In this document: positions 45,502-54,834 of the stretch, piece after piece
Layout: the number at the start of each line of letters is the position of its first letter
How positions within the stretch are numbered: the first letter of the stretch is position 1
Origin: Bradyrhizobium diazoefficiens
GTDB taxonomy: Bacteria > Pseudomonadota > Alphaproteobacteria > Rhizobiales > Xanthobacteraceae
Length of the DNA stretch: 64,000 nt
Reading direction: 5' to 3'
NCBI RefSeq assembly: GCF_016612535.1
Contig: NZ_JAENXS010000002.1
Coordinates: 1,488,001-1,552,000 of the forward strand
Program-made: the position numbers and the translations under genes
The notes under the pieces: generated by a model
What the model saw: the letters and a program-made list of their open reading frames with translations, nothing else
The model's database searches: none
Told to the model about the DNA's origin: nothing

Positions 45502-46230
45502 GTGTCACTGCGGAAACCAACCAAGGCATTGCCAAACATGGCCGAGGCAGACATCGCAATCGTTCGTATTGCCCCGGAGAGCAGCTTCAAGAACAAGGCG
45601 TATGACGCCTTGAAGGAAGCCATCCTCAAGATGGACATCTACTCGACGCCCGAGCCGGTGATGCTGGACGAGCGCGCGCTGTCCGAACGCCTGGGTGTGA
45701 GCCGGACCCCGATCCGCGAAGCCATCGCGATGCTCGAGCAGGACGGTTTCGTGAAGACCGTGCCGCGCCGCGGCATCATGGTGGTGCGCCGGACCAAGAG
45801 CGAGATCGTCGACATGATCCGCGCCTGGGCGGCGCTGGAGAGCATGGCGGCCCGCCTCATCACCACCACCGCACGCAAGAAAGACATCACGGCGCTGCGC
45901 GACTATTTCAAGGACTTCAGCAAGGACCGCCTGCCTGAGGATCACGTCGAGGAATATTCGCGCGCCAACATCGCCTTCCACCAGGCGCTGATCTCGCTGT
46001 CGGAATCCCCGGTGCTGGTCGATCTCACCAACGACCTCCTGCTGCACGTGCGCGGCTATCGGCAACTGACGATCGGACGCAAGGACCGCACTGCGACCTC
46101 GCTGCCCGAGCATCTCGGCATGATCGAAGCACTGGAAGCGCGCGACACCGAGCTCGCCGAGAAGCGCGCCCGCGACCACACCCTTGGTCTTGCTGCTTAC
46201 GTCGAGGCGCACGGCCAGGAACTCTTCTAA
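45502..46230 (+). CDS. GntR-family regulator of the oxalate operon
   Basis: 242-residue FCD-type GntR regulator: winged helix at about residues 28-95 (LDERALSERLGVSRTPIREA is the recognition segment) and FCD domain at about 105-230 (SRANIAFHQALISLSESPVL). GTG start with GGAGGA eight bases upstream. It precedes oxc-frc on the same strand (78-bp gap) and is divergent from the acyl-CoA ligase; the GGCAT-N5-ATGCC motifs lie directly upstream. It probably controls oxalate catabolism in response to oxalate, oxalyl-CoA or formate. Confidence 0.88.
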   Translation: MSLRKPTKALPNMAEADIAIVRIAPESSFKNKAYDALKEAILKMDIYSTPEPVMLDERALSERLGVSRTPIREAIAMLEQDGFVKTVPRRGIMVVRRTKSEIVDMIRAWAALESMAARLITTTARKKDITALRDYFKDFSKDRLPEDHVEEYSRANIAFHQALISLSESPVLVDLTNDLLLHVRGYRQLTIGRKDRTATSLPEHLGMIEALEARDTELAEKRARDHTLGLAAYVEAHGQELF

Positions 46231-46308
46231 CTCACAACGTTCACCAGAAGGGCGAACCACTCGCCCGCAAAGCCTCAACGGCATCTTGAGACCAGGGAGA
46301 CAAGGCCC

Positions 46309-48042
46309 ATGCTGAATACCGCGACCAAGTCCGAAGCACCGGGCACCGAGCAGGAATTGACCGATGGTTTCCATCTCGTCATCGACGCGCTCAAGCTGAA
46401 CGGCATCAACACCATCTACAATGTGCCGGGCATCCCGATCACGGATTTGGGCCGCATGGCGCAGGCGGCCGGCATTCGCATGATCTCGTTCCGCCACGAG
46501 CAGAACGCCGGCTATGCGGCCGGTATCGCCGGCTTCCTCACCAAGAAGCCCGGCATCTGCCTCACCGTCTCTGCGCCCGGCTTCCTCAACGGTCTCACCG
46601 CGCTCGCGCACGCCACCACCAATTGCTACCCGATGATCCTGATCTCGGGCTCCTCCGAACGCGAGATCGTCGACCTCCAGCAGGGCGACTACGAAGAGAT
46701 GGACCAGCTCGCGATCGCCAAGCCGCTGTGCAAGGCGGCCTATCGCGTGCTGCATGCCCAGGACATCGGCATTGGCCTCGCGCGCGCCATCCGTGCCGCG
46801 GTCTCGGGCCGTCCGGGTGGCGTCTATCTCGACCTGCCGGCCAAACTGTTCGGCCAGGTCATGAACGCCGACGCCGGCCGGAAGTCGCTGGTCAAGGTGA
46901 TTGACGCAGCTCCCGCGCAGCTCCCCTCGCCCGCTTCGATCAAGCGCGCACTCGACGTGCTCAAGAACGCCAAGCGTCCGCTCATCATCCTCGGCAAGGG
47001 CGCGGCCTACGCGCAGGCCGACGAGGAGATCAAGACCTTCGTCGAGAAGAGCAGCGTGCCGTTCCTGCCGATGAGCATGGCCAAGGGCCTGCTCTCCGAC
47101 ACACATCCGCAGTGCGCCGGTGCTGCCCGCTCGACCGTGCTGAAGGACTCCGACGTCGTGCTGCTGATCGGCGCGCGGCTGAACTGGCTGCTCTCGCACG
47201 GCAAGGGCAAGAACTGGGGCGACGCGCCCAAGAAGTTCATCCAGATCGACATCGAGCCGAGGGAAATGGATTCCAACGTCGAGATCGTCGCACCCGTGGT
47301 CGGCGATATCGGTTCGGTGGTCGCGGCCTTCAACCAGGCAATGGCTTCGGGCTGGACCGCTCCGCCCGCCGAATGGACCAAGGCCATCGTATCCAAGCGC
47401 GAAGAGAACGTCGCCAAGATGGCGCCGAAGCTCATGAACAACAAGTCGCCGATGGACTATCACGGCGCGCTCGGCGTGCTGAAGAACGTCATCAAGGAGT
47501 ATCCCGAGGCGATCCTCGTCAACGAGGGCGCCAACACGCTCGACCTCGCCCGCGGCGTCATCGACATGTATCGCCCTCGCAAGCGTCTCGACGTCGGCAC
47601 TTGGGGCGTAATGGGCATCGGCATGGGCCAGGCGATCGCCGCCACGCTCGAGACCGGCCACCCCGTGCTCGCGGTGGAAGGCGACTCGGCCTTCGGCTTC
47701 TCCGGCATGGAGGTCGAGACCATCTGCCGCTACAACCTTCCGATCTGCATCGTCATCTTCAACAATGACGGCATCTATCGCGGCACCGACGTCAACAGCG
47801 TCAACGCCGATCCCGCGACGACGGTGTTCGTCAAGGGCGCGCGCTACGACAAGATGATGGAAGCCTTCGGCGGCGTCGGCGTGAATGCCACCTCGCCCGA
47901 CGAGCTCAAGCGCGCCGTCAACGAGGCGATGGCTTCAGGCAAGCCGACGCTCATCAACGCGGTGATCGATCCGGCCGCGGGTTCGGAGAGCGGCCGCATC
48001 GGCAACCTCAATCCGCAGAGCGTTCTGCAGAAGAAAAAGTAA
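46309..48042 (+). CDS. oxc: Oxalyl-CoA decarboxylase
   Basis: 577-residue ThDP enzyme converting oxalyl-CoA to formyl-CoA and CO2. The catalytic glutamate is at about residue 64 in [12 protein letters not shown]; the ThDP/Mg motif is [20 protein letters not shown] (about residues 460-480) with [10 protein letters not shown] following. The N-terminal region ([20 protein letters not shown]) closely resembles Oxalobacter Oxc (568 residues). It acts with formyl-CoA transferase encoded 63 bp downstream; the reaction consumes a cytoplasmic proton. Confidence 0.95.
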   Translation: MLNTATKSEAPGTEQELTDGFHLVIDALKLNGINTIYNVPGIPITDLGRMAQAAGIRMISFRHEQNAGYAAGIAGFLTKKPGICLTVSAPGFLNGLTALAHATTNCYPMILISGSSEREIVDLQQGDYEEMDQLAIAKPLCKAAYRVLHAQDIGIGLARAIRAAVSGRPGGVYLDLPAKLFGQVMNADAGRKSLVKVIDAAPAQLPSPASIKRALDVLKNAKRPLIILGKGAAYAQADEEIKTFVEKSSVPFLPMSMAKGLLSDTHPQCAGAARSTVLKDSDVVLLIGARLNWLLSHGKGKNWGDAPKKFIQIDIEPREMDSNVEIVAPVVGDIGSVVAAFNQAMASGWTAPPAEWTKAIVSKREENVAKMAPKLMNNKSPMDYHGALGVLKNVIKEYPEAILVNEGANTLDLARGVIDMYRPRKRLDVGTWGVMGIGMGQAIAATLETGHPVLAVEGDSAFGFSGMEVETICRYNLPICIVIFNNDGIYRGTDVNSVNADPATTVFVKGARYDKMMEAFGGVGVNATSPDELKRAVNEAMASGKPTLINAVIDPAAGSESGRIGNLNPQSVLQKKK

Positions 48043-48105
48043 GTCCACCCCTCAACCCTTTATTCCCTGTGGTTAGCAGGGGCAGACAGAGTACGGAGCA
48101 ACACC

Positions 48106-49383
48106 ATGACCAAAGCGCTCGAGGGCGTTCGCATTCTCGACTTCACCCACGTCCAGTCCGGACCGACCTGCACCCAGCTGCTCGCCTGGTTCGGCGCCGA
48201 CGTGATCAAGGTGGAACGTCCGGGCGTGGGTGACATCACCCGCGGCCAGCTGCAGGACATCCCGAACGTGGACAGCCTGTATTTCACCATGCTGAACCAC
48301 AACAAGCGCTCGATCACGCTCGACACCAAGAACCCCAAGGGCAAGGAGGTCCTCACCGAGCTGATCAAGAAGTGCGACGTGCTGGTCGAGAATTTCGGCC
48401 CCGGCGTGCTCGATCGCATGGGCTTCCCCTGGGAGAAGATCCAGGCGATCAACCCGAAGATGATCGTCGCCTCGATCAAGGGCTTTGGCCCCGGGCCGTA
48501 CGAAGACTGCAAGGTCTATGAGAACGTCGCGCAGTGCACCGGCGGCGCTGCCTCCACCACCGGCTTCCGCGACGGTCTGCCACTCGTCACCGGCGCGCAG
48601 ATCGGCGACAGCGGCACCGGGCTGCATCTGGCGCTCGGCATCGTCACCGCGCTCTATCAGCGCACGCATTCGGGCAAGGGCCAGCGCGTCACGGCTGCGA
48701 TGCAGGACGGTGTCCTCAACCTCGCCCGCGTCAAGCTGCGCGACCAGCAGCGCCTCGAGCGCGGCCCGCTGAAGGAATACAGCCAGTTCGGCGAAGGCAT
48801 TCCGTTCGGCGATGCCGTGCCGCGCGCCGGCAACGATTCCGGCGGCGGCCAGCCCGGCCGCATCCTGAAGTGCAAAGGCTGGGAGACCGATCCCAACGCC
48901 TACATCTACTTCATCACCCAGGCTCCGGTCTGGGAGAAGATCTGCGACGTGATCGGCGAGCCGACCTGGAAGACCGATCCGAACTACGCCAAGCCGGCGG
49001 CCCGCCTGCCGCGGCTGAACGAGATCTTCGGCCGCATCGAGCAGTGGACGATGACCAAGACCAAGTTCGAGGCGATGGAAATCCTCAACAAGGACGACAT
49101 CCCCTGCGGTCCGATCCTGTCGATGAAGGAGATCGCGGAAGACCAGTCGCTGCGCGCCACCGGCACCGTGGTCGAGGTCGATCACCCGACCCGCGGCAAG
49201 TACATCTCGGTCGGCAACCCGATCAAGCTGTCGGATTCCCCGAGCGACGTGCAGCGTTCGCCGCTGCTCGGCGAGCACACCGACGAGATCCTGCGCTCGG
49301 TGCTCGGCTTCAGCGACCACCAGGTCGCCGACATCCACAAGTCCGGCGCACTCGATCCGCCGCAGAAGCAGGCCGCCGAGTGA
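48106..49383 (+). CDS. frc: Formyl-CoA:oxalate CoA-transferase
   Basis: 425-residue class III CoA-transferase transferring CoA from formyl-CoA to oxalate. Catalytic aspartate at about residue 168 in [14 protein letters not shown], matching Asp169 of Oxalobacter Frc. Starts with [20 protein letters not shown], typical of the family, and the length (425 versus 428) is standard. With oxc it forms the oxalate-degrading cycle. A strong intrinsic terminator follows. Confidence 0.95.
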   Translation: MTKALEGVRILDFTHVQSGPTCTQLLAWFGADVIKVERPGVGDITRGQLQDIPNVDSLYFTMLNHNKRSITLDTKNPKGKEVLTELIKKCDVLVENFGPGVLDRMGFPWEKIQAINPKMIVASIKGFGPGPYEDCKVYENVAQCTGGAASTTGFRDGLPLVTGAQIGDSGTGLHLALGIVTALYQRTHSGKGQRVTAAMQDGVLNLARVKLRDQQRLERGPLKEYSQFGEGIPFGDAVPRAGNDSGGGQPGRILKCKGWETDPNAYIYFITQAPVWEKICDVIGEPTWKTDPNYAKPAARLPRLNEIFGRIEQWTMTKTKFEAMEILNKDDIPCGPILSMKEIAEDQSLRATGTVVEVDHPTRGKYISVGNPIKLSDSPSDVQRSPLLGEHTDEILRSVLGFSDHQVADIHKSGALDPPQKQAAE

Positions 49384-49409
49384 GCGACACCGCAATGCGT
49401 GAGACGAAA

Positions 49410-49437
49410 GGGCCGCCCATCAGGCGGCCCTTTTTTT
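49410..49437 (+). terminator. Rho-independent terminator after frc
   Basis: GGGCCGCC / GGCGGCCC with loop CATCA followed by seven T residues, 26 bp after the frc stop codon: an archetypal intrinsic terminator closing the GntR-oxc-frc unit. The following 49440-49799 stretch shows no convincing gene. Confidence 0.95.
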
Positions 49438-49799
49438 GCATTTGAAAGGCCGTGCGGTCGCAGGCCCAACTCAAAACTGAAAAACAACCCCATGCACAGT
49501 AGCCAACCTCTTGGCCAACAAACAGTTTCGTATTTTTCGAAAAAATCTTTGACACGTCGGGCAAAACAGGGGCAAAGTGTGATCGTCAGAGATGGCGTTG
49601 CCCCCTCGCCTCACGCGGTGGTGCCGAATTAACGAGACCCCGCAGGAACAGACGCGATAGCGCCCCGTTGTCCAGCACTGGTGAGTCTGCGCGATCGCAG
49701 ACGGCCACCGACAAGGTCGATCGCCACCGCGCCGAGAGCGGGAAACGCTCTGTGCGGCGCCTTTCGAGATCGCACCCGTCCAGCCACATCGAGGTCAAT

Positions 49800-49982
49800 A
49801 TGATGAGAGATCAGCCCGCGTCCAGGGCCATGCGGGACGCCAACAGGGCATTCAAACCGGTCGAAACCAAGAAGGAGATGACGGACTACGCGAAGACGCA
49901 ACAATCTCTTCACGAGAATCGGGAGCGCCTGAAGGCCGAGCGACTGGCCCGAGAGGCCAGCAAGGGAAGTCACCGCGAATGA
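49800..49982 (+). CDS. Small hypothetical protein, charged
   Basis: 60-residue highly charged protein (MMRDQPASRAMRDANRAFKP followed by a long amphipathic Lys/Glu/Arg helix ending EASKGSHRE). No known domain; the pattern of alternating charges suggests a helical, possibly nucleic-acid- or protein-binding peptide. Two adjacent ATGs at 49800 and 49803; the weak GAGG site upstream fits either. An in-frame start at 49668 would add 44 residues with poor coding character. Confidence 0.55.
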   Translation: MMRDQPASRAMRDANRAFKPVETKKEMTDYAKTQQSLHENRERLKAERLAREASKGSHRE

Positions 49983-49986
49983 GGAC

Positions 49987-50160
49987 ATGCTGGTGAGACA
50001 ATATTGCTTCGACATCAGAGACGGCGCGCCAATCTACGCCGGAGCCCGCTGCGGCCCTCTTCCGACACCCGTTACTCTCTCCCGCTCTCCATGGGCGTCC
50101 GTCGCCGTCGTAACGCGACGCACGTTTGAAGCTCCAATTCGATTGCCCGGAGGGAGCGAT
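49987..50160 (+). pseudogene. Possible remnant of a DUF6894-type gene
   Basis: The first 17 residues, MLVRQYCFDIRDGAPIY, resemble the start of rhizobial DUF6894 proteins (consensus like RYFFDIRDG), but after this point the frame loses similarity and runs into the AraC gene on the opposite strand. A truncated or frameshifted remnant is the best explanation; chance similarity over so short a stretch is possible. Confidence 0.25.
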
Positions 50161-51170
50161 CACAGGACCTCCGGTTGTCCGCGCGCGGCCGTTGGCGTCA
50201 AACCAAAACGTCGGCGAAAGCAGCGATTGAAATAAGAGATTTCACTGAAACCGCAGGCTTCGGAGATTTCGCCGATCTTCATTCGGTCGTTGCGAGGATC
50301 AGAAAGCATGCTGCGGGCGCGCTGCAGCCGCAGTTCCAGCACGCGCTCCGTGAAAGTGGATCCGGCCTCCTGCAGCAAGGTTTGAACATAGCGCGGCGTG
50401 ACGCCGAGCCTGGACGCGATCTCGTCCGGGGAGAAGTCGGGGTTGGCGAAACCGGCCCGAATATTCGACAGGACATCCTGAAGGCGAGCGGCGCGCAGGC
50501 CACGCATCTGCGCGATTTCGCTGGCATCCCGGCCGGCTCCCAGCGCGAGCGTCATGAGGTCGAGTAGCGTCGTTTCGATGTGCGCGGCCAGATCGGGATC
50601 ATCGGCCGGTCCATCCGATTCCACCAGAAGCGTCAGATAGCGGCGCAAGTGCCGCATCGCTGGAGTCCGAGAATCAAGGGGCCTGGCGACGAGATCTTCC
50701 AAACCGGCGACATGATCTTCCAGACGTGCCTGAGGAACCGCTACTTGCAAAAATCCGTTGCGATCGCGGGCACGCAAATCGACCGGATCGTTGCAAGTGC
50801 CAAGCACGGCGGTGGCCGGATCGAAGGTTACGTCGCGCCCACGCTGCGAGAACGATACCGGGCCCGGATCGGATCGGAGGCAGAGAAAAAAGTCCGGACG
50901 CATGCCTCGGGCAACTTCTGGCGATGTGGAGAAGCGATCGGTCGTTCCTGCGAGCCGCACCAGCAAGGCGCTGCCGAATTGTGCGGCCTCGAGGTATTGC
51001 GAAAATGCACGGTCGGGCAGGCAGGAAACCTCCATCCCGCCAAACACGGCGTAGAGAAAATGGCGCCATTCCGACAGGCGTGCGCGGTCGTCGAATCGGG
51101 CCGGCAGGTTGTCGGTGGAAAAAGCAATCTTGTTCAAAAGCGACCTCGTCCGTTTGGCGGGACGGCCCAC
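50160..51170 (-). CDS. AraC-family transcriptional regulator
   Basis: 336-residue regulator. The N-terminal 220 residues are an AraC-binding-like/cupin-type sensor (DUF-like, similar to AraC_binding_2: LPDRAFSQYLEAAQFGSALL). The C-terminal HTH_18 domain spans about residues 235-335 (SPDEIASRLGVTPRYVQTLL and ISEACGFSEISYFNRCFRRR). GTG start with GAGG nearby; a TTG start 11 codons in is an alternative. The effector is unknown. Target genes may be nearby (the downstream short gene is on the other strand). Confidence 0.85.
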   Translation of the reverse strand: MGRPAKRTRSLLNKIAFSTDNLPARFDDRARLSEWRHFLYAVFGGMEVSCLPDRAFSQYLEAAQFGSALLVRLAGTTDRFSTSPEVARGMRPDFFLCLRSDPGPVSFSQRGRDVTFDPATAVLGTCNDPVDLRARDRNGFLQVAVPQARLEDHVAGLEDLVARPLDSRTPAMRHLRRYLTLLVESDGPADDPDLAAHIETTLLDLMTLALGAGRDASEIAQMRGLRAARLQDVLSNIRAGFANPDFSPDEIASRLGVTPRYVQTLLQEAGSTFTERVLELRLQRARSMLSDPRNDRMKIGEISEACGFSEISYFNRCFRRRFGLTPTAARGQPEVL

Positions 51171-51248
51171 AAGACCTCAGCCGGACATGCGCTTCCGGCT
51201 CTGCACGTCAACATCGCATTTGGCGTCGCATTTGAAAGCAAATAAATC

Positions 51249-51274
51249 CGGTATTATGGCGCAAACGCCACAAG
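51249..51274. repeat. 26-bp inverted-repeat element, left copy
   Basis: The 26 bases starting cggtattatggcgcaaacg are repeated exactly in inverted orientation at 52846-52871. Inside the element TGGCG-CAAA-CGCCA is itself an inverted repeat. It lies 79 bp upstream of the AraC start, so it could be an operator, or the end of a small mobile or decayed unit. Confidence 0.75.
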
Positions 51275-51310
51275 CGGCCTCCGCTTAGCGTTCGCACCTA
51301 GACTAGTGCC

Positions 51311-51333
51311 GTTCATTCTTGAAAGGAATGAAC
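51311..51333. promoter_or_regulatory. 8-bp inverted repeat
   Basis: GTTCATTC / GAATGAAC around a 7-nt loop, just downstream of the end of the decayed gene. No T run follows. It might be a terminator or an operator. Confidence 0.35.
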
Positions 51334-51368
51334 GATGCGGCGGCTACTGCTGGCACGGGGGAATCGGA

Positions 51369-51950
51369 TCAGCTAAAGATCGGGAACCGCGGATGACCAA
51401 ACATGGCAAATGGCCATATTGTTCCGGGTGGGATTGGTCTGTCAGTGACTGGATCTATACCGTTAAAGCGGACTTCTTCGCAGAATTGCGTCACGCGAAC
51501 AGGCGTATCCAGAAAAACGTCATTATACTCCAATCTGAACACCGCGAATATTCGACACTCTCTTCGACTACATCGAATCAAGTCTGCTATCGGCATTGCG
51601 ACGGAGCCGCCAGCCGGGAGCCAATACCGATCTTTGGGAGCGGCCCCGTTTCGATCTTGCTTGGCTCAAAATCGTCTGGAATATCGTCAGGGCAGACAAT
51701 TGGTTGAATGGCACAGAAGGTGACGTTTGTAGCCGGCGTAGCTCCATTGTTTTCCCAAATGCAAGTAATCTCCATTCGATCTATTGCGCCCGTCGTTCGC
51801 AACATATTGTTGCCACTGGAAGGATTCGACGCTTCTGCGCCCGATATAGGCGCGCTGGGTTGTAATATCAGTATTTATCGTGTGATCGAGAGCAGCCCTT
51901 GTGGTCTTGGATTGGTTCTCTCCACCTTCCCACAATTTCAGGAAAGCCAA
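51369..51950 (-). pseudogene. Frameshifted remnant of a hypothetical accessory-region protein
   Basis: Three overlapping minus-strand pieces in three frames join into one plausible protein: N-terminal part 51950 to about 51840 (RAALDHTINTDITTQRAYIG), middle part to 51587 (ITCIWENNGATPATNVTFCA), and C-terminal part 51596 to 51369 (FAVFRLEYNDVFLDTPVRVT). The 'NNGxTPAxNV' segment and the 'TQRAYI' lead-in are typical of widespread membrane-associated hypothetical proteins found in integrated elements, but two frameshifts break this copy. The expected N-terminal membrane helices are missing. Region is less GC-rich than its neighbours. Confidence 0.55.
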
Positions 51951-52090
51951 AGCAAAGGGCCGCCGTCCTGAGACAGCGGCCCCTCATGCTTCCGGGTTTC
52001 AATAATTCCGAAATGAAATGGTTCTGCCTGCCCGGACTTCCACTTTTTCCCTATCAATCAGCCGCTGCCATAACAAATGTGAGTCTATCA

Positions 52091-52108
52091 CCCGGAAATT
52101 TCCCAGTG
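52091..52108. repeat. 18-bp direct repeat, copy 1
   Basis: CCCGGAAATTTCCCAGTG, repeated exactly at 52297-52314. The inner GGAAATTTCC is a perfect palindrome. Lies in the non-coding stretch 51951-52327, which otherwise holds no gene that I can support. Confidence 0.65.
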
Positions 52109-52296
52109 CCTAGTTTCCCTCTGCGGATGTCAAACAAAAGGCCTCGGCACCGGGCAATGGGGGAAACGAGGCCTCTGCTTCAAAAATGGCCCCAGCTCGC
52201 GAATTGGGGGCGATGGAGCTGGGGCCGACTTGGGGTCGCCCTTGGGGAAGGGCATTGGGAAAACTTGGCAATCCGGCAGTCGTTCCTAAAAGAGCG

Positions 52297-52314
52297 CCCG
52301 GAAATTTCCCAGTG
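52297..52314. repeat. 18-bp direct repeat, copy 2
   Basis: Second exact copy of CCCGGAAATTTCCCAGTG, 206 bp from the first and 14 bp from the end of the hypothetical gene at 52328. Together they may be operator sites or the footprints of a small duplication. Confidence 0.65.
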
Positions 52315-52327
52315 TCCCAATCTGTGT

Positions 52328-52798
52328 TCACGGCGTCCTGAGCATCCACCGCGCGGGGTTTCCCTCGCCAATCCGCTCCACGCCTTTCCCCTCATGGTTC
52401 TTGAGGCTGTGCTGAATGCCAAGCGCAATGCTGAGCACGTCATCCTTGGAGGCGTCCTGTACGCCATGGGCGGCTAGGACGCCGTTGGCCAGCTCCGTCG
52501 TTGTCATGGGTTCCGTGGCCGTCCTGAGCACGTCCAGCGCCCGCCTATCCAGCGCCCGCCTATATAGAGTGCCCCGCTTGAACCACTTGTTCGGCTGGCG
52601 GCGCTTCACCGTGATCCGGGCCAGGTTATAGGCGGGGTCGAGTAGCTTGATGACGTCCTCGACGTGCCGCATCTGATGGCTCAGTTCGTCGTACCGCTGG
52701 CGGTTCTCAAATATCTGTCCGCCCAGCTCCATGTGCAGGCGCCCAAGGGTGTTGATGGCCGGGCGAGTGTGAGGGTCTTTCGTCGGTCTTCCGCGCAT
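52328..52798 (-). CDS. Hypothetical protein with winged-helix-like C-terminus
   Basis: 156-residue soluble protein beginning MRGRPTKDPHTRPAINTLGR. A helical middle (ENRQRYDELSHQMRHVEDVI, coiled-coil-like) is followed by a C-terminal segment (about 85-156, ALDVLRTATEPMTTTELANG ... GVERIGEGNPARWML) resembling a winged-helix DNA-binding domain. A hypothetical type seen in rhizobial accessory regions. The GRPTKD start is AT-hook-like. The gene is flanked by direct repeats on one side and the 26-bp inverted repeat upstream on the other, so a small regulatory role is plausible. Confidence 0.68.
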   Translation of the reverse strand: MRGRPTKDPHTRPAINTLGRLHMELGGQIFENRQRYDELSHQMRHVEDVIKLLDPAYNLARITVKRRQPNKWFKRGTLYRRALDRRALDVLRTATEPMTTTELANGVLAAHGVQDASKDDVLSIALGIQHSLKNHEGKGVERIGEGNPARWMLRTP

Positions 52799-52845
52799 TG
52801 TGTCTCTCCGTTTGCTGGAGAGATGGCGGCAAATCAGCTAATGTG

Positions 52846-52871
52846 CTTGTGGCGTTTGCGCCATAATACCG
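52846..52871. repeat. 26-bp inverted-repeat element, right copy
   Basis: Exact inverse of 51249-51274, 48 bp upstream of the hypothetical gene start. The 500 bp from 52799 to 53298 contain this copy and the promoter region of the outer-membrane gene; no additional gene is supported. Confidence 0.75.
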
Positions 52872-53298
52872 AATAAATCGGCAAGGCGCGCCTGTTCGCT
52901 TCGGGGCAAGACCAGTGCGCATCAGTGCATGGAACGGCTCGCCATCGTCTGATGACCGAGTGGAACTCTATCAAAAATCCCGCAAACCAGGCAGAGCGTT
53001 CAATTCAACCTCGGCGCAGGCGTCGAGCGACATGGCGTGCTGCGGCCATGTGTCGACGTTGCAACAGGCCGACAGAATCGTACCGAAACGCCGATCGTCC
53101 CATTTGAGTTCGTCTCTGTTCAAACGGCATGTGCCGCTCGCGCCTAGATTGCACCCAATGTCATGGGGACGGGAGACGCACAGAGTGACGAAGGTTCCTG
53201 CGACCATGATCAGGTTTAGCGGGCCGCGCGGAGCCTGGACGAGCGCGCGATTCCAATTGCAGGCCGGACTACAACTGCTCCGGCCGAGGGGCTAACAT

Positions 53299-54834
53299 AT
53301 GAAGACGTTCGTACTGGCTTTGACAGCGGTTGCGGTCCTCACTGGATCGGCTCTCGCGGCCGACCTTCCAGCGCACAACTACACCAAGGCGCCCGTGATG
53401 CCCGAGCCGGTCGCCAACTGGACCGGCTTTTATATTTTCGGTGGTGCGGGCGGCGGATTGTGGGCAGCGGATAGCTATGAGGTCCTCAACACAGGCGGGC
53501 CCGCCGTCAGCCACGAACAGCGGTTCGGCGGCAGCGGCTACTTCGGCACGGTCGGCGCCGGTTACGACTGGCAGTTCAACAGGAGTTGGGTGGCCGGCAT
53601 CTTTGCTGACGGACAATTCGGAAGCATCCGCGGCTCGATTACAGAACCCTTCATTGCTGCGGCGGGACCTGAAAAGCTCAGGACCAGCTACGCCGCCGGT
53701 GTCAGGCTAGGTTATCTGGTGGCGCCCAACGTTCTCTCCTACGTCAATGCCGGTTATTCCGGCTCGGATTGGTCGGGCGCCAGCTTCTCGAGCCTGTTTC
53801 CCGCGGGCACTCGGGATTTTCTCGCCACCCCGTCGTTCCATCGTGACGGCTTCTTCGTCGGCGGCGGCGTCGAGAACAACCTCAACATCTTCGGCATCAC
53901 CGCGCCGGGTTGGTTCATGAAGACCGAATACCGCGCGGCTTACTACGACCGCATTGCCCTCCCGGAAACGTTCACCCCTGTTGGGGGGCCGAATGGCCTG
54001 TCGGCGACCTTCAAGCCACTCGTGCAAACCGTCTCGACCTCGCTGGTGTACCGCTTCAACACAGGCGGATCGGTCGTCGCCGCTGATCTTCCGGCGCGCA
54101 TCTACACCAAGGCGCCTGTCATGCGGGAGGCGGCGGCGAACTGGACCGGGTTCTATCTCTTCGGCGGCGGCGGTGGCGGCGTATGGAATGCCGACAGCAA
54201 CGCTGTGAGCACAGGCGGAAGCCTCGGCGCCTTTGGGCCCGCGGGTACCGTTCTGACCCTTGACCAGCGCTTCGGTGGCGAGGGTTGGTTCGGAACGGTC
54301 GGCGCGGGTTACGACTGGCAGTTCAACAGAACCTGGCTGGCCGGCATTTTTGCCGATGGCCAATTCGGCAGCATTCGTGGTTCCCTGAGCGATCCGACGT
54401 TCGCGGGTGACGTCGACGGTCTCGAAAAGCTCCGCACCAGCTACGCAGCAGGCGTGAGATTGGGTTATCTCGTCGCGCCGAACGTATTATCCTACGTCAA
54501 TGGCGGCTACTCCGGTTCGGAATGGTCAGGCATGACGATGTCAAGCCCCGCCTTGCCGGCCTTTGACACGACCTCTTCCTTTCATCGCAACGGCTGGTTC
54601 ATCGGCGGCGGTGCGGAGAACAGCCTCAACGTTGTCGGAATCTCGGCGCCGGGCTGGTTCATGAAGACCGAATATCGCGCGGCGTTCTACAACCGCGCGA
54701 CGTTGGCCACGACGTTTCTTGGTCCCGGCGGCATAACGGGCGAAGCCGTGACCTTCAAACCTTGGGTCCAGACCATCTCGACCTCGCTGGTCTATCGCTT
54801 CAACTGGGGTGGGCCGGTCGTCGCCAAGTACTGA
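53299..54834 (+). CDS. Outer-membrane protein of two fused beta-barrel units
   Basis: 511-residue protein with a signal peptide (MKTFVLALTAVAVLTGSALA, cleaved before ADLPAHN). Residues about 21-257 and 258-511 are two copies of the same OmpW/Omp31-like 8-strand barrel. Each starts ADLPAxxYTKAPVM, shares WTGFYxFGG, GTVGAGYDWQFNRxW and PGWFMKTEYRAA, and ends with the barrel C-terminal strand STSLVYRFN. The second copy starts with the mature N-terminus of the first, right after a complete barrel. Synonymous differences between copies show the duplication is old. Single barrels are the norm in Bradyrhizobium, where such proteins are usual surface antigens; a fusion of two is unusual. Confidence 0.85.
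   Translation: MKTFVLALTAVAVLTGSALAADLPAHNYTKAPVMPEPVANWTGFYIFGGAGGGLWAADSYEVLNTGGPAVSHEQRFGGSGYFGTVGAGYDWQFNRSWVAGIFADGQFGSIRGSITEPFIAAAGPEKLRTSYAAGVRLGYLVAPNVLSYVNAGYSGSDWSGASFSSLFPAGTRDFLATPSFHRDGFFVGGGVENNLNIFGITAPGWFMKTEYRAAYYDRIALPETFTPVGGPNGLSATFKPLVQTVSTSLVYRFNTGGSVVAADLPARIYTKAPVMREAAANWTGFYLFGGGGGGVWNADSNAVSTGGSLGAFGPAGTVLTLDQRFGGEGWFGTVGAGYDWQFNRTWLAGIFADGQFGSIRGSLSDPTFAGDVDGLEKLRTSYAAGVRLGYLVAPNVLSYVNGGYSGSEWSGMTMSSPALPAFDTTSSFHRNGWFIGGGAENSLNVVGISAPGWFMKTEYRAAFYNRATLATTFLGPGGITGEAVTFKPWVQTISTSLVYRFNWGGPVVAKY

Noticed and set aside
45505-47661. 718-codon minus-strand frame opposite GntR and oxc
   Set aside because: Antisense shadow of two well-supported genes.
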